Shown here: in pieces, positions 7,941 through 20,300 of the stretch
Layout of the letters: every line of letters begins with the position of its first letter
Position numbering within the stretch: the first letter of the stretch is position 1
Origin: Dyella kyungheensis
GTDB taxonomy: Bacteria; Pseudomonadota; Gammaproteobacteria; Xanthomonadales; Rhodanobacteraceae
Assembly: GCF_016905005.1 (NCBI RefSeq)
Contig: NZ_JADIKC010000003.1
Location: 879,630 to 943,629, forward strand
Direction of reading: 5' to 3'
DNA: 64,000 nt
Notes under the pieces: generated by a model
What the model saw: the letters and a program-made list of their open reading frames with translations, nothing else
Told to the model about the DNA's origin: nothing
Database searches by the model: none
Made by a program: the position numbers and the translations under genes

Positions 7941-10900
7941 TCAGCGCCTGCCAAACAATTGCCGTAGCCTTCCACCCAGTGAAGCGGCCTTGTCCGGCTC
8001 GGTCAGATCGCCTTCGGGCAGCGCCGTGGCCAACGAGGCGAGCGGGGTGGTGGCGACGTCGAGCAGGTTGAGCTTCACGCCGGTCTCCTTGCGCACCTGG
8101 GTGACCATTTCGATCGCCAGCAGCGAATGGCCGCCAATGTCGAAGAAGTTGTCGCTGGCCCGCACATCGTCCGCACCGACCAGCCGGCACCAGAGCTGGC
8201 CGAGATAGCGTTCGCGGGGATCGTCGCTGGCACTCACGCCGGGCTCGGCATCCGTCGTCGCGGCCACCTGAAGTACCGGTGGCGGCAGCGCCTTGCGATC
8301 GGTTTTGCCGTTGGGCGTGCGCGGCAGTTCGGCCAATCGCACCAGGTGCTGCGGCTGCATGTAGCTCGGCAGGCGCGCGGCGAGCTGCGCGCGCAGCTTG
8401 GGCCACACCTGTTGCTCGTCGTCACTGCAGACGGCGTACAGCACCAGGCGCTCGTCGTTCGGCGCTATTTCGCGCACCACCACCACGCAGTCGAGCAGGC
8501 TGGGCAGGGTGCGCGCCACGGCCTCGATCTCGCCGGGCTCGATGCGGAAGCCGCGAAGCTTGACCTGGAAATCGATGCGTCCCAGGTGCTCCAGCGTGCC
8601 GTCGGCGCGCCAGCGCGCACGGTCGCCGGTGCGGTAGAAGCGCGCACCTGGTGCGAACGGATCGGCCGGGAAACGTTCCGCCGTGAGTTCGTCGCGATGC
8701 AGATAACCCAGCGCCACGCCCTCGCCACCGATGCACAGTTCGCCCGGCACGCCGATGGGGCAGTGCTGGCTGTGCTCGTCCAGGATATGGATGGTGGTGT
8801 TGGCAATCGGCGTGCCGATGGAAATGCCGCGCTCGGGATGTTCCACGCGCCAGCAGGTGGACCACACGGTGGTCTCCGTGGGGCCGTACATGTTCCACAG
8901 TTCGCAACCGCGCGCGAGCAACTGTTCGGCCAGATCCGCCGACAGCGGTTCGCCACCGCAGAGCGCACGGAAACCGTACGGCGGCAGCCAGGACGTCTGC
9001 AGCAACAGACGCCAGGTGACCGGCGTGGCCTGCATCGTCGTGGCCACTTGGGTGGTGAGCAATTGCGACAGTGCAAGACCGTCGGTGGCTTCTTCGCGCG
9101 TGGCGAGCAGGATTTCCGCACCGACGCTGAGCGGGCCGAACAGCTCGAGCACGGCGATGTCGAACGACAAGGTGGTGACGGCGAGCAGGCGATCGTCCGC
9201 CTGCAGCCCCGGACGCTGCGCCATGCTGGCGAGGAAATTCACCACGGCGCGATGCGGAATGGCCACGCCCTTTGGGCGGCCGGTGGAGCCGGAGGTGTAG
9301 ATCACATAGGCGACCGACGAGCCATCGAAGGCAGCGTCGCTGGCGAGTCGTGAGGTGGGCAGCGCATCGAGTTCGTCCGCGGACTCGTCCAGCAACAGGC
9401 GCGCGGTGCCCTCGCTGTCGATGCGCGTCGTCAACGCCGCTTCCGTCACCAGCACGCCGAGATTCGCATCCTGGGCCATGTACGAGAGCCGATCGGCCGG
9501 GAACTCCGGATCGAGCGGCACGTAGCCGGCGCCGGTCTTGAGCACGCCCAGCATGCTGGCCACCATGTCGATGCCGCGCGTGAGCGCGATACCTACCAGG
9601 GTGCCGCGCGCAGCGCCGCGCGCGCGCAGGGCATGGGCGATGCGGTTGGCGCGCTCGTCCAGTTGGCGATAGTTGAGCGTCACATCGCGACAGCGGATGG
9701 CCTGACGCTCGGGCGCGCGATCGCACTGCTGCTCGAACAAGCCATGCAGCGACAACGGAGGCACATCCAGCTGGGTCTGGTTCCATTCGGCCAGCAGGGC
9801 GTTTTCGCGCGCCGGCAGCAGATCGAGCGTTGCCACGCTGCGGGCCGGGTCGGCCAGGGCCGAGGCGAGCAGGCTTTCGTAGCAGTCGCGGAAGCGTGCG
9901 GCCGTCTGCGCATCGAAGATGTCGGTGTTGTAGGTGATGCCGCCCAACAGGCCGTGTTCCTGCTCAAGGAACCACAGGCCGATGTCGTCGGCCGCGCCGC
10001 GCTGGAACACCGGCAGATGCTCGTGCGCCAGCTCACCCCACGAGACGATGCGGCGGCGCGCATCCTGGAAGGAAAACATCGCCTGCGAGATCGGCGGACG
10101 GCTTTCGTCACGCGCCACACCCAGCGAGAACACCAGCTGCTCGAACGGTATGTCCGGATGGGCAAACGCATCCAGCACCACCTGTCGCACCTGGCGCAGC
10201 ACCTCGCGGAACGGCGCCTCGGGATCGACCTGCACGCGCAACGGCAACGCGTTCACGAACAGGCCCATGATGCTTTCGGTTTCGACCCGATCGCGTCCAC
10301 GCACTGGTGTGCCCACGATCAGGTCGCGTTGTCCGCTCAGGCGGTGCAGCAGCACGTAGTACGCGGCCAGCAACACCATGAACGAGGTGGCCTGTTCGCG
10401 TTGCGCCAGGGCATGCACGGCAGCGGCGCGGTCGGCGGGAATGCGCACCCACTCGGTGGCGCCCTCGCCGGACATGCGTGCCGGCCGCGGCCGGTCGGCG
10501 GGCAGCTCCAGCGGTTCCAGCGCGCCGCCCAGCGTCTTTACCCAATGGGCGAGCTGCTGCTGCACGTTGTCGCTGGCCATCCAGTCGCGATGCCAGGCGG
10601 AGAAGTCGGTGTACTCAACGGCCAGCGGCGGCAGGCCTTCGGCGCTGCCCGCGCAGCGCGATACATACGCCCGCGAAAGATCTTCGTACAGCAAGTCGAA
10701 CGACCAGCCGTCCCACACGATATGGTGGGCCATGAAATAGAACACGTGATCGTGCTCGTCGATGCGGAACAGGCGCGCGCGATACAGCGGCGGCCGGGTC
10801 AGATCGAAGGGCTGGGCAATATCCGCTTCCAGCGTCCGGCGGATGGCCTCCATGCGCGCGTCGGCGGGCAGGCCGGACAGATCCTCCAGCGGAAGCTCCG

Positions 10901-13900
10901 GCAGCAAGCCCGCATGAATGCGTTGCACGCCGCCCAGTTCGCCGGTTTCGATCGACGTGCGCAGCACCGGCTGGCGCAGCACCACGTCGCGCAGCGCCTG
11001 GCGGAACGCATCCACGTTCATCGGACCGCGCAGGCGATGCGCCGACGGCGTGTTGTAGACCACGCGGCCCGGATGCAGCTGCTCCAGATACCAAAGCCGC
11101 TGCTGCATCGACGATAACGGCGCCACCGTGCGCTCGGTCAGGCGAGGAATTTCGATGGATGCGGCAGCCGCATGCTCGGGCACGCGCTGGCTGTCGATGG
11201 CCTGGGCCAGGCCTTCGATGGTGGGCGCGTCGAACAGGGTGCGGAACGACAGCGCGATGCCGAATTCGCGATTCAGTCGCGCCGTGAGTTGCGCAGCGAG
11301 CAGCGAATGGCCGCCGAGTGCGAAGAAGTTGTCGCGCACGTCCAGCTCGGGCAGCGCCAGCACGGTTTCCATCGCCGTCGCTACGCGACGCTCGGTGTCG
11401 GTTTGCGGAGCGCGGCGGTCGCCCCGAGCCTCGACGGCGGGCTGCGCCGGCGCGGGCAGCGACTTGCGGTCGATCTTGCCGTTCGGCAGCAACGGGATGG
11501 CGGTCATCGCCACGAAGTGCTGCGGAATCATGTAGTCGGGCAGGCGCTGGCGCAGCGGCGGGCACAGATCCACCGTCGCCAGGTCCACGCCTTCGGCGGG
11601 CACCACATAGGCCGCCAGGCGCACGTCGCCAGGCCGGTCCTCGCGCGCCATCACCACGGCACGCGCCACCTGCGGCAAATCCGTCAGTGCGGTTTCGATC
11701 TCGCCCAGCTCAATGCGATAGCCGCGAATCTTCACCTGGAAATCGAGCCGGCCCAGATGTTCCAGCTCGCCCTTGGCCAGCCAGCGTCCGCGATCGCCGG
11801 TGCGATACAGCTTCGCGTGCGCTTCGCCGCTGAACGGATCGGGCAGGAAACGTTCGGCGTTGAGTTCGGGACGATTGAGGTAGCCCAGCGTGACGCCATC
11901 GCCGCCGATATGGATTTCGCCGGGCACGCCCAACGGGCATGGCGCGCCGTGTTCGTCGAGCACGTGTACGGTGGTATTGGCGATCGGCTTGCCGATGGTG
12001 ATGCCGGCGCGCGGATGCTGCGCCCGCCACAGCGTCGACCACACCGTGGTTTCGGTGGGACCATAGGCGTTCCACAGTTCGCCGCAACGGGCGAGCAGCG
12101 ATTCGGCCAGATCCAGCGGCAGCGGTTCGCCGCCGGCAATCGCCTTGAAGCCGCGGGAACCTTCCCAGCCCGATTCCAACAACACGCGCCAGCCGGCGGG
12201 CGTGGCCTGCATCATGCTGGCCTTGCTGTGTTCCACCAGCTGACGCAACGCGGTGCCGTCGCGCACGTCGTCGGCGTTCGCCAACACGATGGCTGCGCCC
12301 ACGCTGAGCGGAAGCATCAGCTCGAGGAAGGCGATGTCGAACGACAAGGTGGTGACCGCGACCAGACGATCATCCTCATGGATGCCCGGTTCGTGTTGCA
12401 TGCTGCTGATGAAGTTGGAGGTGGCGCGATGCGGCACGCGCACGCCCTTGGGCTTGCCGGTGGAGCCCGAGGTGTAGATCAGATAGGCGATCGATTCGGG
12501 CGTGGCGGCACGCTCATCATGCGGCAGACGCGCGGCACTGGCACCGTCGATGAGGGCGGCATCGCGCTGCAACGACAACACCTGCGACGCGGGGAACTCG
12601 AAAATGCCCGCCGCTTCGTCGTCCACGATAAGCGCGGCAAGCGCGGCGTCCTTCGCCATGAAGGCGAGGCGCTCGGCGGGAAAGCCCGGGTCCAGCGGCA
12701 CGTAGCCGGCGCCGGATTTCAGCACGCCGAGCAGTGCGGCGATCATGTCGCTGCTGCGCGCCACGGACAGGCCCACCAGCCGGCCCTGGCCCACGCCACG
12801 CTGCCGCAACACACGTGCGATGCGATTGGCGCGGGCTTCAAGCTGCGCATAGCTCAGCGCTGCGTCGCCGGCAATGGCGACGCGTGCCGGTGCGCGGTCT
12901 ACCTGTTGTTCGAAGTATTGGTGCGCGAGCTGCTGCGCAGGATAGGCCGTGCGCATCGGCTGCAAAGCCATCAGGGCTGCCTGCGCCGACGGGGACACCA
13001 GGCTGAGCGCATTGCCCGCGGCGTCCGGGGTGCTCACGGCCTGGCGCAGCAGCGTGGCATACGCATCCAGCCAGGACTGGATGGTGGCCGGCTCGAACAG
13101 ATCGCGGTTGTACTGGCATTCCAGGCGGATGCCGGCCGGCAGCTGCACGGCATTGACGAACAGCTCGAAATTCTCGAACACGCGCGGGTTGCCGGCGAAC
13201 TCGAACGACAAGCCGGGGAAGCTGACGCTGCGCTCGTCCAGCGCCTGGTCCAGATTGAACAGCACGCTGGCCAGCGGCAGGCGGCCGGGATCGCGCGGCA
13301 AGGCCAGGCGAGCCAGCAGGCTGCCCAGCGTGTATTGCGAGTGATCGAAGGCGTCGAGCAGATCGCCGCGCACCTGCTTGAGGCTGTCGGCGAACGGTGC
13401 GGCCGTATCGATCATCATGCGCAGGGGCAGCACGTTGACGCAGTGGCCGACCAGATCGTGGTGACCGCCGGCGGCCTGGCCGGCCGACGGGATGCCGATC
13501 ACCACGTCGTCCTGTCCGGTCAGCCGTTGCAGCAGCAGGCCGAACGAGGCCAGCAGCGTGGCGTACAGGCTGGCGCCGCGCTGCGCGCCCATGCGCTTGA
13601 CGTCGGCGACCAGCGAGGCGTCCAGCAGCAGGTCTTCGCGCAGCGAATGAAAGCTGCGCTGGCGCGGGCGAGGGTGGTCGGTGGGCAGATCCAGCGAGGG
13701 CGTGGCGTTGGCGAAACGCGCCAGCCAATAGGCTTCCGAAGCCTTGCCTTCGGCACTCTGCGCGTGACCGGCTTCGGCCAGCGCGTATTCCGCGAACGCG
13801 TCGGCAGGCGGCAGATCCTGGCCCTGGCCGACCTGCTGTGCATACAACGCGGCCAGGTCGCGCACGATCACGCCGAACGACCAGCCGTCGCATACGATGT

Positions 13901-14387
13901 GATGCGCGGTGAACACCAGCAGATGTTCCTGCGAGGACAGACGCAGCAGTTCGGCGCGCACCAGCGGGCCGGTATCGAGGTTGAACGGTTCGCTCACCAC
14001 GCGGACCAGCGTGGCATCGATCTCGGCCTGCTGTTCGTCGGGGCCGAGCCAGGAGAGTTCGCGCAACGGGCAGGGCAGATCCTGCTGGGCGGCGATGCAC
14101 AGCTCGCTGCCATCGTTGGCGAAGGTCGCGCGCAACGCTTCGTGGCGTTCCATCAACTGTTGCAGCGCGGTCTGCAGCGCATCGACGTTGAGTTCGCCAT
14201 GCAGCCGCAGCGAGACCGACTCGTTGTAGGCGAGCGAGGCTTCCGGCTCCAGCGTGGAAGCCAGCCACACCTCGCGCTGCGGCGCGGTGGACGGTGCCAC
14301 GCGTTCCAACATGGCACCGGCAAACGGGTCGTAATCGACCGCAATCGCGTCGGCATCGGGCAGTTGGCCCGGCTCGTTCGGGTTCAT
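7941..14387 (-). CDS. Two-module nonribosomal peptide synthetase C-A-T-C-A-T, no thioesterase
   Basis: A 2148-residue cytoplasmic megasynthase. Module 1: C domain about 30-450 (HHIVCDG at about 162), A domain about 490-975 (YTSGSTGKPKG), carrier domain about 1000-1065 (LGGHSL). Module 2: C about 1090-1520 (HHIVWDG at about 1221), A about 1550-2030, carrier about 2060-2125 (IGGHSL). The pocket residues read by eye at the GrsA positions give DILQIGAVWK for the first A domain and DILQLGMVWK for the second; both resemble the glycine code DILQLGLIWK. No epimerase, methyltransferase, thioesterase or reductase domain is present: the protein ends about 25 residues after the last carrier. The ATG at 14387 overlaps the stop of the upstream NRPS-PKS (ATGA), indicating collinear action after it. 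The longer open frame upstream of 14387 is the out-of-frame aminotransferase region and is not used. Confidence 0.95.
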   Translation of the reverse strand: MNPNEPGQLPDADAIAVDYDPFAGAMLERVAPSTAPQREVWLASTLEPEASLAYNESVSLRLHGELNVDALQTALQQLMERHEALRATFANDGSELCIAAQQDLPCPLRELSWLGPDEQQAEIDATLVRVVSEPFNLDTGPLVRAELLRLSSQEHLLVFTAHHIVCDGWSFGVIVRDLAALYAQQVGQGQDLPPADAFAEYALAEAGHAQSAEGKASEAYWLARFANATPSLDLPTDHPRPRQRSFHSLREDLLLDASLVADVKRMGAQRGASLYATLLASFGLLLQRLTGQDDVVIGIPSAGQAAGGHHDLVGHCVNVLPLRMMIDTAAPFADSLKQVRGDLLDAFDHSQYTLGSLLARLALPRDPGRLPLASVLFNLDQALDERSVSFPGLSFEFAGNPRVFENFELFVNAVQLPAGIRLECQYNRDLFEPATIQSWLDAYATLLRQAVSTPDAAGNALSLVSPSAQAALMALQPMRTAYPAQQLAHQYFEQQVDRAPARVAIAGDAALSYAQLEARANRIARVLRQRGVGQGRLVGLSVARSSDMIAALLGVLKSGAGYVPLDPGFPAERLAFMAKDAALAALIVDDEAAGIFEFPASQVLSLQRDAALIDGASAARLPHDERAATPESIAYLIYTSGSTGKPKGVRVPHRATSNFISSMQHEPGIHEDDRLVAVTTLSFDIAFLELMLPLSVGAAIVLANADDVRDGTALRQLVEHSKASMMQATPAGWRVLLESGWEGSRGFKAIAGGEPLPLDLAESLLARCGELWNAYGPTETTVWSTLWRAQHPRAGITIGKPIANTTVHVLDEHGAPCPLGVPGEIHIGGDGVTLGYLNRPELNAERFLPDPFSGEAHAKLYRTGDRGRWLAKGELEHLGRLDFQVKIRGYRIELGEIETALTDLPQVARAVVMAREDRPGDVRLAAYVVPAEGVDLATVDLCPPLRQRLPDYMIPQHFVAMTAIPLLPNGKIDRKSLPAPAQPAVEARGDRRAPQTDTERRVATAMETVLALPELDVRDNFFALGGHSLLAAQLTARLNREFGIALSFRTLFDAPTIEGLAQAIDSQRVPEHAAAASIEIPRLTERTVAPLSSMQQRLWYLEQLHPGRVVYNTPSAHRLRGPMNVDAFRQALRDVVLRQPVLRTSIETGELGGVQRIHAGLLPELPLEDLSGLPADARMEAIRRTLEADIAQPFDLTRPPLYRARLFRIDEHDHVFYFMAHHIVWDGWSFDLLYEDLSRAYVSRCAGSAEGLPPLAVEYTDFSAWHRDWMASDNVQQQLAHWVKTLGGALEPLELPADRPRPARMSGEGATEWVRIPADRAAAVHALAQREQATSFMVLLAAYYVLLHRLSGQRDLIVGTPVRGRDRVETESIMGLFVNALPLRVQVDPEAPFREVLRQVRQVVLDAFAHPDIPFEQLVFSLGVARDESRPPISQAMFSFQDARRRIVSWGELAHEHLPVFQRGAADDIGLWFLEQEHGLLGGITYNTDIFDAQTAARFRDCYESLLASALADPARSVATLDLLPARENALLAEWNQTQLDVPPLSLHGLFEQQCDRAPERQAIRCRDVTLNYRQLDERANRIAHALRARGAARGTLVGIALTRGIDMVASMLGVLKTGAGYVPLDPEFPADRLSYMAQDANLGVLVTEAALTTRIDSEGTARLLLDESADELDALPTSRLASDAAFDGSSVAYVIYTSGSTGRPKGVAIPHRAVVNFLASMAQRPGLQADDRLLAVTTLSFDIAVLELFGPLSVGAEILLATREEATDGLALSQLLTTQVATTMQATPVTWRLLLQTSWLPPYGFRALCGGEPLSADLAEQLLARGCELWNMYGPTETTVWSTCWRVEHPERGISIGTPIANTTIHILDEHSQHCPIGVPGELCIGGEGVALGYLHRDELTAERFPADPFAPGARFYRTGDRARWRADGTLEHLGRIDFQVKLRGFRIEPGEIEAVARTLPSLLDCVVVVREIAPNDERLVLYAVCSDDEQQVWPKLRAQLAARLPSYMQPQHLVRLAELPRTPNGKTDRKALPPPVLQVAATTDAEPGVSASDDPRERYLGQLWCRLVGADDVRASDNFFDIGGHSLLAIEMVTQVRKETGVKLNLLDVATTPLASLATALPEGDLTEPDKAASLGGRLRQLFGRR

Positions 14388-17300
14388 GCGTTGACCCTCA
14401 TGAACTTGCCCGGCGCATCCGGGTTGGGCACGAACCACGCCGGGTTGCCGTGCTGGTCCTTGCCCAGCCGTGCGCCCACCACCGGCGGACGGTTGGCATC
14501 GAAAGCCAGCGCTTCCACGTTCCTGTTGCGCGGCAGGAATTCGGCTTCCTGCATCTCCAGCACGGATTCCTTGTACGCCTTGGCGATCGCCTGGAAATCC
14601 TGCTCGCTGTGCGCGGTGGTGAAGAAGCAGGGGAAGTTGTCCAGCATGTGGATGCCGCGGCTGCGGATCATGGCGAACAGCAGATCCTGCAGCGGGTGGT
14701 CTTCGGTGAAATTGGTCTTCCACACCGAGGCGAAGTGCACCAGCTGGATCGGTGCGCCCACGCTGGCGCAGAACGCGTTGAGTTCGTCCATCAGCAGACT
14801 GGTGCGGGCGTTGAGGCGCTCTTGCAGCGCGGCGCCGTTCTGCTTCAGGTGATTGAGCACGGCATGGGCCGCTGCGAGCGCCAGCGGGTGGCGCACGAAG
14901 GTGCCGGCGAAATAGGTGACGCCCACGGTCGGGATGGAGGCATCGCCGTACTGCCAGCCACCGCCGTCGAGCGCATCCATGTACTGGCGCTTGCCGGCGA
15001 TCACGCCGATCGGGAAGCCGCCGCCCACCACCTTGCCGTACGAAGCGAGGTCGGCATCGATGCCGAGCACGTGCTGCGCGCCGCGCGGATGCGAGCGGAA
15101 GCCGGTGACCACTTCGTCGAAGATCAGCAGCGCGCCTGCATCGGCGGTGATCGCGCGCAGTTCCTTGAGGAACTCGCGCGGCTGGAAATCCGGACGGCGG
15201 CTCTGCACCGGTTCCACCAGCACGGCAGCGATGGTCGACGCGCGCTCGCGGATGATCTGCAGCGTTTCGGGGGTGCCGTATTCCAGCACCAGCACGTGTT
15301 CCGAGGTATTGCGCAGGATGCCCGGCGCTGCCGGTACCGAGCGCAGCTTCTTGGTGCCGCGCACGATCACCTCGTCGAAGATGCCGTGATAGGAACCGGT
15401 GAAGATCACCAGCGTGTCGCGGCCGGTGACGGTGCGCGCGATGCGCACGGTGCCCATCACCGCCTCGGAGCCGGTGTTGCACAGCGCGGCGCGGTCGAAG
15501 CCGGTGAGCTCGCAGACCTGTTCGGCCACTTCGCCGGCCAGCGGATGCTGCGGGCCGATCTCGTAGCCCGAATCCAGCTGGCGCCGCACGGCATCGAGCA
15601 CGAAGTCCGGCTGCCAGCCGAACAGGTTCATGCCGAAGCCGTTGAGGATGTCGATGTATTCGTTGCCATCCAGGTCCCACACCTTGGAACCCTTGGAGCG
15701 GTTCACCACGACCTGGTAGATCATCTCCTTCAGCAACGGACGGAAGCCGTTCACCACGCGCGGATCGGCCAGGTGCTTGCGATGGCGCTGGGTGTACTCC
15801 TTGGAAGCGCGCGTGCGGTCGATATAGCGGCGCATGAAGGCTTCGAGGCGGGCCTGCTGGCGATCGCTCAGCTCGGTCTGGTTCGAATGGATGCGTGCGA
15901 TGGCACCGAACGCCTTCTTGACGTCGTAGGTGGTGTGGGCGAGCGCGGCTTCTTCGTCCTGCGGCTGCGGCTGGCTCGGCGTCGCCTGTGCAGTGACGGC
16001 TGCAGGAGCTGACGGTGCGACAGCGGGTTGCACGGGTGCAGCAGCCACGGCCTGCACGGGTGCAGCAACGGCCGGTGCGGTCATGCATGCGCCAGCGAGC
16101 AGTGCCAGTTGCTGCTGCATGATCTGCATCTGCTGTTGGATCAGGTCCTGCACCACGTTGCCGCTGGCGGCCATCGGCATGACCGGCGCGACGATGGCGG
16201 CGGGAGCCACGGTCGCGCCGGTAGCCGCGGGAAGGACGGGGGCGGCCGGAGCGGAGGCATCCGGCGGCAGCATCTGGTCGATATGCATGGCGAGGCGCTC
16301 GAAGGAGGAAAACGACTCCATCAGTTCGCGGAACGTGATCTTCAGCGCGAAGGTCTTCTGCAGCTGCAGCGCAACCTGGGTGAGCGAGAGCGAATCCAGG
16401 CCCAGCTCGACGAAACCGGCGCCGGGATCGACGTCCTGCAGTTCCGCGCCCGAAACGTCCTCGAACAGCTCGGTGAGCTGGGAAAGCAGGCGGGTTTGAC
16501 GGGCGGAACCGGCATTGGCGCCGGCAGCGTTGACATCCATGGTGTGCTCCACAACGGGTGCAGGCGAAGAGGTGAACAACGGAACGACGTTGTCAGGGGT
16601 GAGGGTGGGCGCGATGGCAGCCGGTGCGGCAGCCTCGACCCAATAGCGTTTGCGTTCGAACGGGTAGGTCGGCAGCTGCACGCGGCGACGATTGGCGCGG
16701 CGATCCAGCGCGCACACGGCCACCGGCGCACCGGCGCACCACAGCTCGCCCATCGCGGCAATCCACGCGGCGCGTTCCAGCAGCTCGCCGTCGGCGACGC
16801 TGGACACCATCCGATGCTTTCGGCTTGGCGCGTGCTGGCGGGCCAGCGTGGTCAACGCGTTGCGCGGGCCCACTTCGAGGAAGACGCGCGGTTGCTCGCC
16901 CAGCTGGCTCAGCAAGGCGGGCGAGAAACGCACGGTGCCGCGCAGGTGGCTGGTCCAGTAGTCGGGCGAAGTGGCTTCGGCCACGCTGAGCGGCTCACCG
17001 GTGAGCGTGGAAATGATCGCGATGCTCGGTGCCGACAGCGTCACGCGCAGCACTTCGGCGCGGAACGGTTCGAGCACCGGATCCATCATGGCGGAGTGGA
17101 ACGCGTGCGAGGTCTGCAGCACGCGGCAGGCCACGCCCTCGGCTTCCAGTTGCAGGCGGAACGCTTCAATATGCGCGGATTCGCCGCTGACCACGCTCGC
17201 ATTCGGGCTGTTCTCCGCCGCGAGCTGCAAGCCGGCTGGGAGGCGCGCACGCACCGCATCGGCGGCCAGTCGCACCGACAGCATCGAACCGGATGGCATG

Positions 17301-20300
17301 GACTGCATCAGGCGGCCGCGACGGGCAATCAGCCGCGCACCGTCATCGAGGCTCATCACGCCGGCAATCACCGCGGCGACAAATTCGCCCACGCTATGGC
17401 CGATCATCGCCGCCGGTACGATATCCATGGACAGCCACAGCTTGGCCAGCGCGTATTCCATCGCGAAGGTGGCCGGCTGGGTCAGCGAGGTTTCGCGCAG
17501 GGCGGCGGCATCGCTGTCGAACATGCGTTCGCGCAGATCGAAGCCCAGTTCGCCGCGCAGCGCTTCGGCGCAATCGTCGAGCGCGGCGCGGAAGGCCGGC
17601 TCGCTTTCGTACAAAGCCTTGCCCATGCCGGAGTATTGCGAGCCCTGGCCCGGGAACAGGAACACTACTTCCGGCGCTGGCTTGATCGACTCGCGCACGT
17701 TGGAGGCGGAGAAATCGCGCAAACGGGCCACCGCTTCGTCGGTGCTCGCTGCGACCACGCAGGCGCGATGGTTGAACGCCTTGCGTCCGTGCAACAGCGT
17801 GCTGCCGACGTCGCCCAGGTTGGCGCCGGGATTCGCCGCCAGATGATCGGCGAGCCGTGCCGCGGAGATCGCGACGGCTGCCGGTGTGCGAGCGGAAAGG
17901 AACAACAGCTGCGGGCCTTCGGGGGCATCGGAAGCCGGCATGGCCGGTGCCTGTTCGAGGATCACATGCGCATTGGTGCCGCCCACGCCGAACGAACTCA
18001 CGCCGGCACGCAGCGGCTGTTCGCCTTGCGGCCACGGGCGCAACGTGTCGTTGACGACGAAGGGCGAGTGGGCGAAATCGATCTTCGGATTGGTCGCCTG
18101 CACGTGCAGCGACGGCGGCAGCACCCGCTCATGCAGGGACAGTGCGGTCTTGATCACGCCGGTGGCGCCCGCGGCGATCACCGTGTGGCCGATGTTGCTC
18201 TTCACCGAGCCGATGGCGCAGTAGCCGCAATCGTCGGTGTGCTGGCGATAGGCGGTGGTGAGGCCTTCGATCTCGATGGGGTCGCCCAGCGGCGTGGCGG
18301 TGCCGTGGGCTTCCACGTAGGAAATGGAACGCGCGTCGACACCGGCATCGGCCAGTGCCATGGCGATCACGGCCGCCTGGCCTTCGCTGCTGGGCGCGGT
18401 GAAGCTGGCCTTGCCGCCGCCGTCGTTGTTGATGCCGATGCCACGAATCAGCGCAAGTACGTTGTCGCCATCGCGTTGCGCATCCGACCAGCGCTTGAGC
18501 AGCACCACCGCGGCGCCGTCGCTGAACACCGTGCCCTGCGCGGTGGCATCGAAGGTGCGCGTCTGGCCGTCCGGCGACAGCATCGAGCCTTCCTGCGTGA
18601 CGTATCCGCTGCGCGGCGGGCAGGTGACCGATACGCCACCCGCGATCGCCATCTCGCATTGCCCGGCGCGCAGCGCGGCCACGGCCTGGCAGATCGCCAC
18701 CAGCGAGGTGGAGCAGGCCGTGCTCACGTTGACGGCCGGGCCGGTGAGGTTGAGCTTGTGCGCCACGCGCGTGGCGAAGAAATCCTTCTCGTTGGCCAGC
18801 GAGACGAGGAACGCACCCAGTTTCTCGATGAGATCGGGGCGATGGGTCAGGTGATGCTGGAAGTAGGTGGCGTGGTACATGCCGCCGAATACGCCCACCG
18901 GTGCATCGTGGCGATCCGGCGTGTAGCCGCCGCGCTCCAGGCATTCCCAGCACAGTTCCAGGAAGATGCGCTGCTGCGGGTCCATCAGCTCCGCTTCGCG
19001 CGGCGAGATGCCGAAGAAGGCCGCGTCGAAGTCCTCGACGCCATCGATGATGCCGCGTGCCGCCACATAGGCCGGATCGCTGCGCAACGATGCCGGGATG
19101 GATGCGTCCAGTTCGTCGGCACTGAAGTGGGTGATCGAATCGCGCCCGGCGCAAAGGTTCGCCCAGAACGCTTCCAGGTCGGCGGCGCCGGGGAAGCGGC
19201 CCGCTGCCGCGATGATCGCTACCGGCTCGCCCGCGTCGCCCTGACGGCCGCGCGAGAGGCGCGAAGCCAGCGCCGACTTCGCCGCGCGCCCCTCGATCAA
19301 GGAGGCCAATGCGGCAGGCGTCGGCTCGGCGAAGAACGCCGGAATGGTGGGCGTACTCGAAATCGCGCCGTGCACGCGCTCCATCAAACGCACGGCGAGC
19401 AGCGAATTGCCGCCGAGGTCGAAGAAGTGGTCGACGCGGCCGACCTGATCGATCTCCAGCACCTCGGAGAACAGCGCGCACAGCTGCTGTTCCAGCTGAC
19501 CGACCGGCGGCACGTAGGTGTCCGCCAGTTCCGGTCGGCCGCGCCCCGGTGCAGGCAAGGCGCGACGATCGAGCTTGCCGTTGCCGGTGACCGGCAGGCT
19601 GTCCATGCGCACATAGGCCACCGGCACCATGTACTCGGGCAGCGTCTGCGCCAGTTGGGCGCGCAGGGCGCGAGCCGTCACGGCGGCGTCCTCGGCCACG
19701 AAATAGGCGACCAGCCGCTTCTGGCCGGGCTGGTCTTCGCGAGCCAGCACGGCGCTGGCGCGAACACCGGGAAGATCCTGCAGCGCGGCTTCGATCTCGC
19801 CGATCTCGATGCGATAGCCGCGGATCTTCACCTGGCCGTCGATGCGGCCGATGAAGTCGATCACGCCTTCCGGCAGCCAGCGTACGAGATCGCCGGTGCG
19901 ATAGAGACGCTGCTCGCCGCCGGCAAACGGATCGGGCACGAAGCGCGTTGCAGTGAGTTCGTCGCGGCCCATGTAGCCGCGCGCGACGCCTTCGCCGCCG
20001 ATGTACAGCTCGCCGATCACGCCCGGCGGCACCGGCTCGCCGCGCGCATTGACCACATAGAGCGTGGTATCGGCGATGGGGCGGCCGATCGGAATGGCGC
20101 GCAGCGCTGCATCCAGCGCAGGCGGAATGCGGAAAGTGGTTGCGAACGTGGTGCATTCGGTGGGGCCGTAGCCGTTGATCAGCGTCGTGTCCGGCAGCGA
20201 CGTTTGCGCCTTGCGCACATGCGCGACGGACAGCGCTTCGCCACCGGTAAGCAATTGCTCGAGACCGCGCAGATGATTGCCGTCCTCGTCGATGACGGCG

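Noticed and set aside
14388-16088. N-terminal extension of the second NRPS by 567 residues
   Set aside because: The extension is the aminotransferase-coding region read out of frame. The ATG at 14387 with ATGA overlap begins recognisable C-domain sequence.
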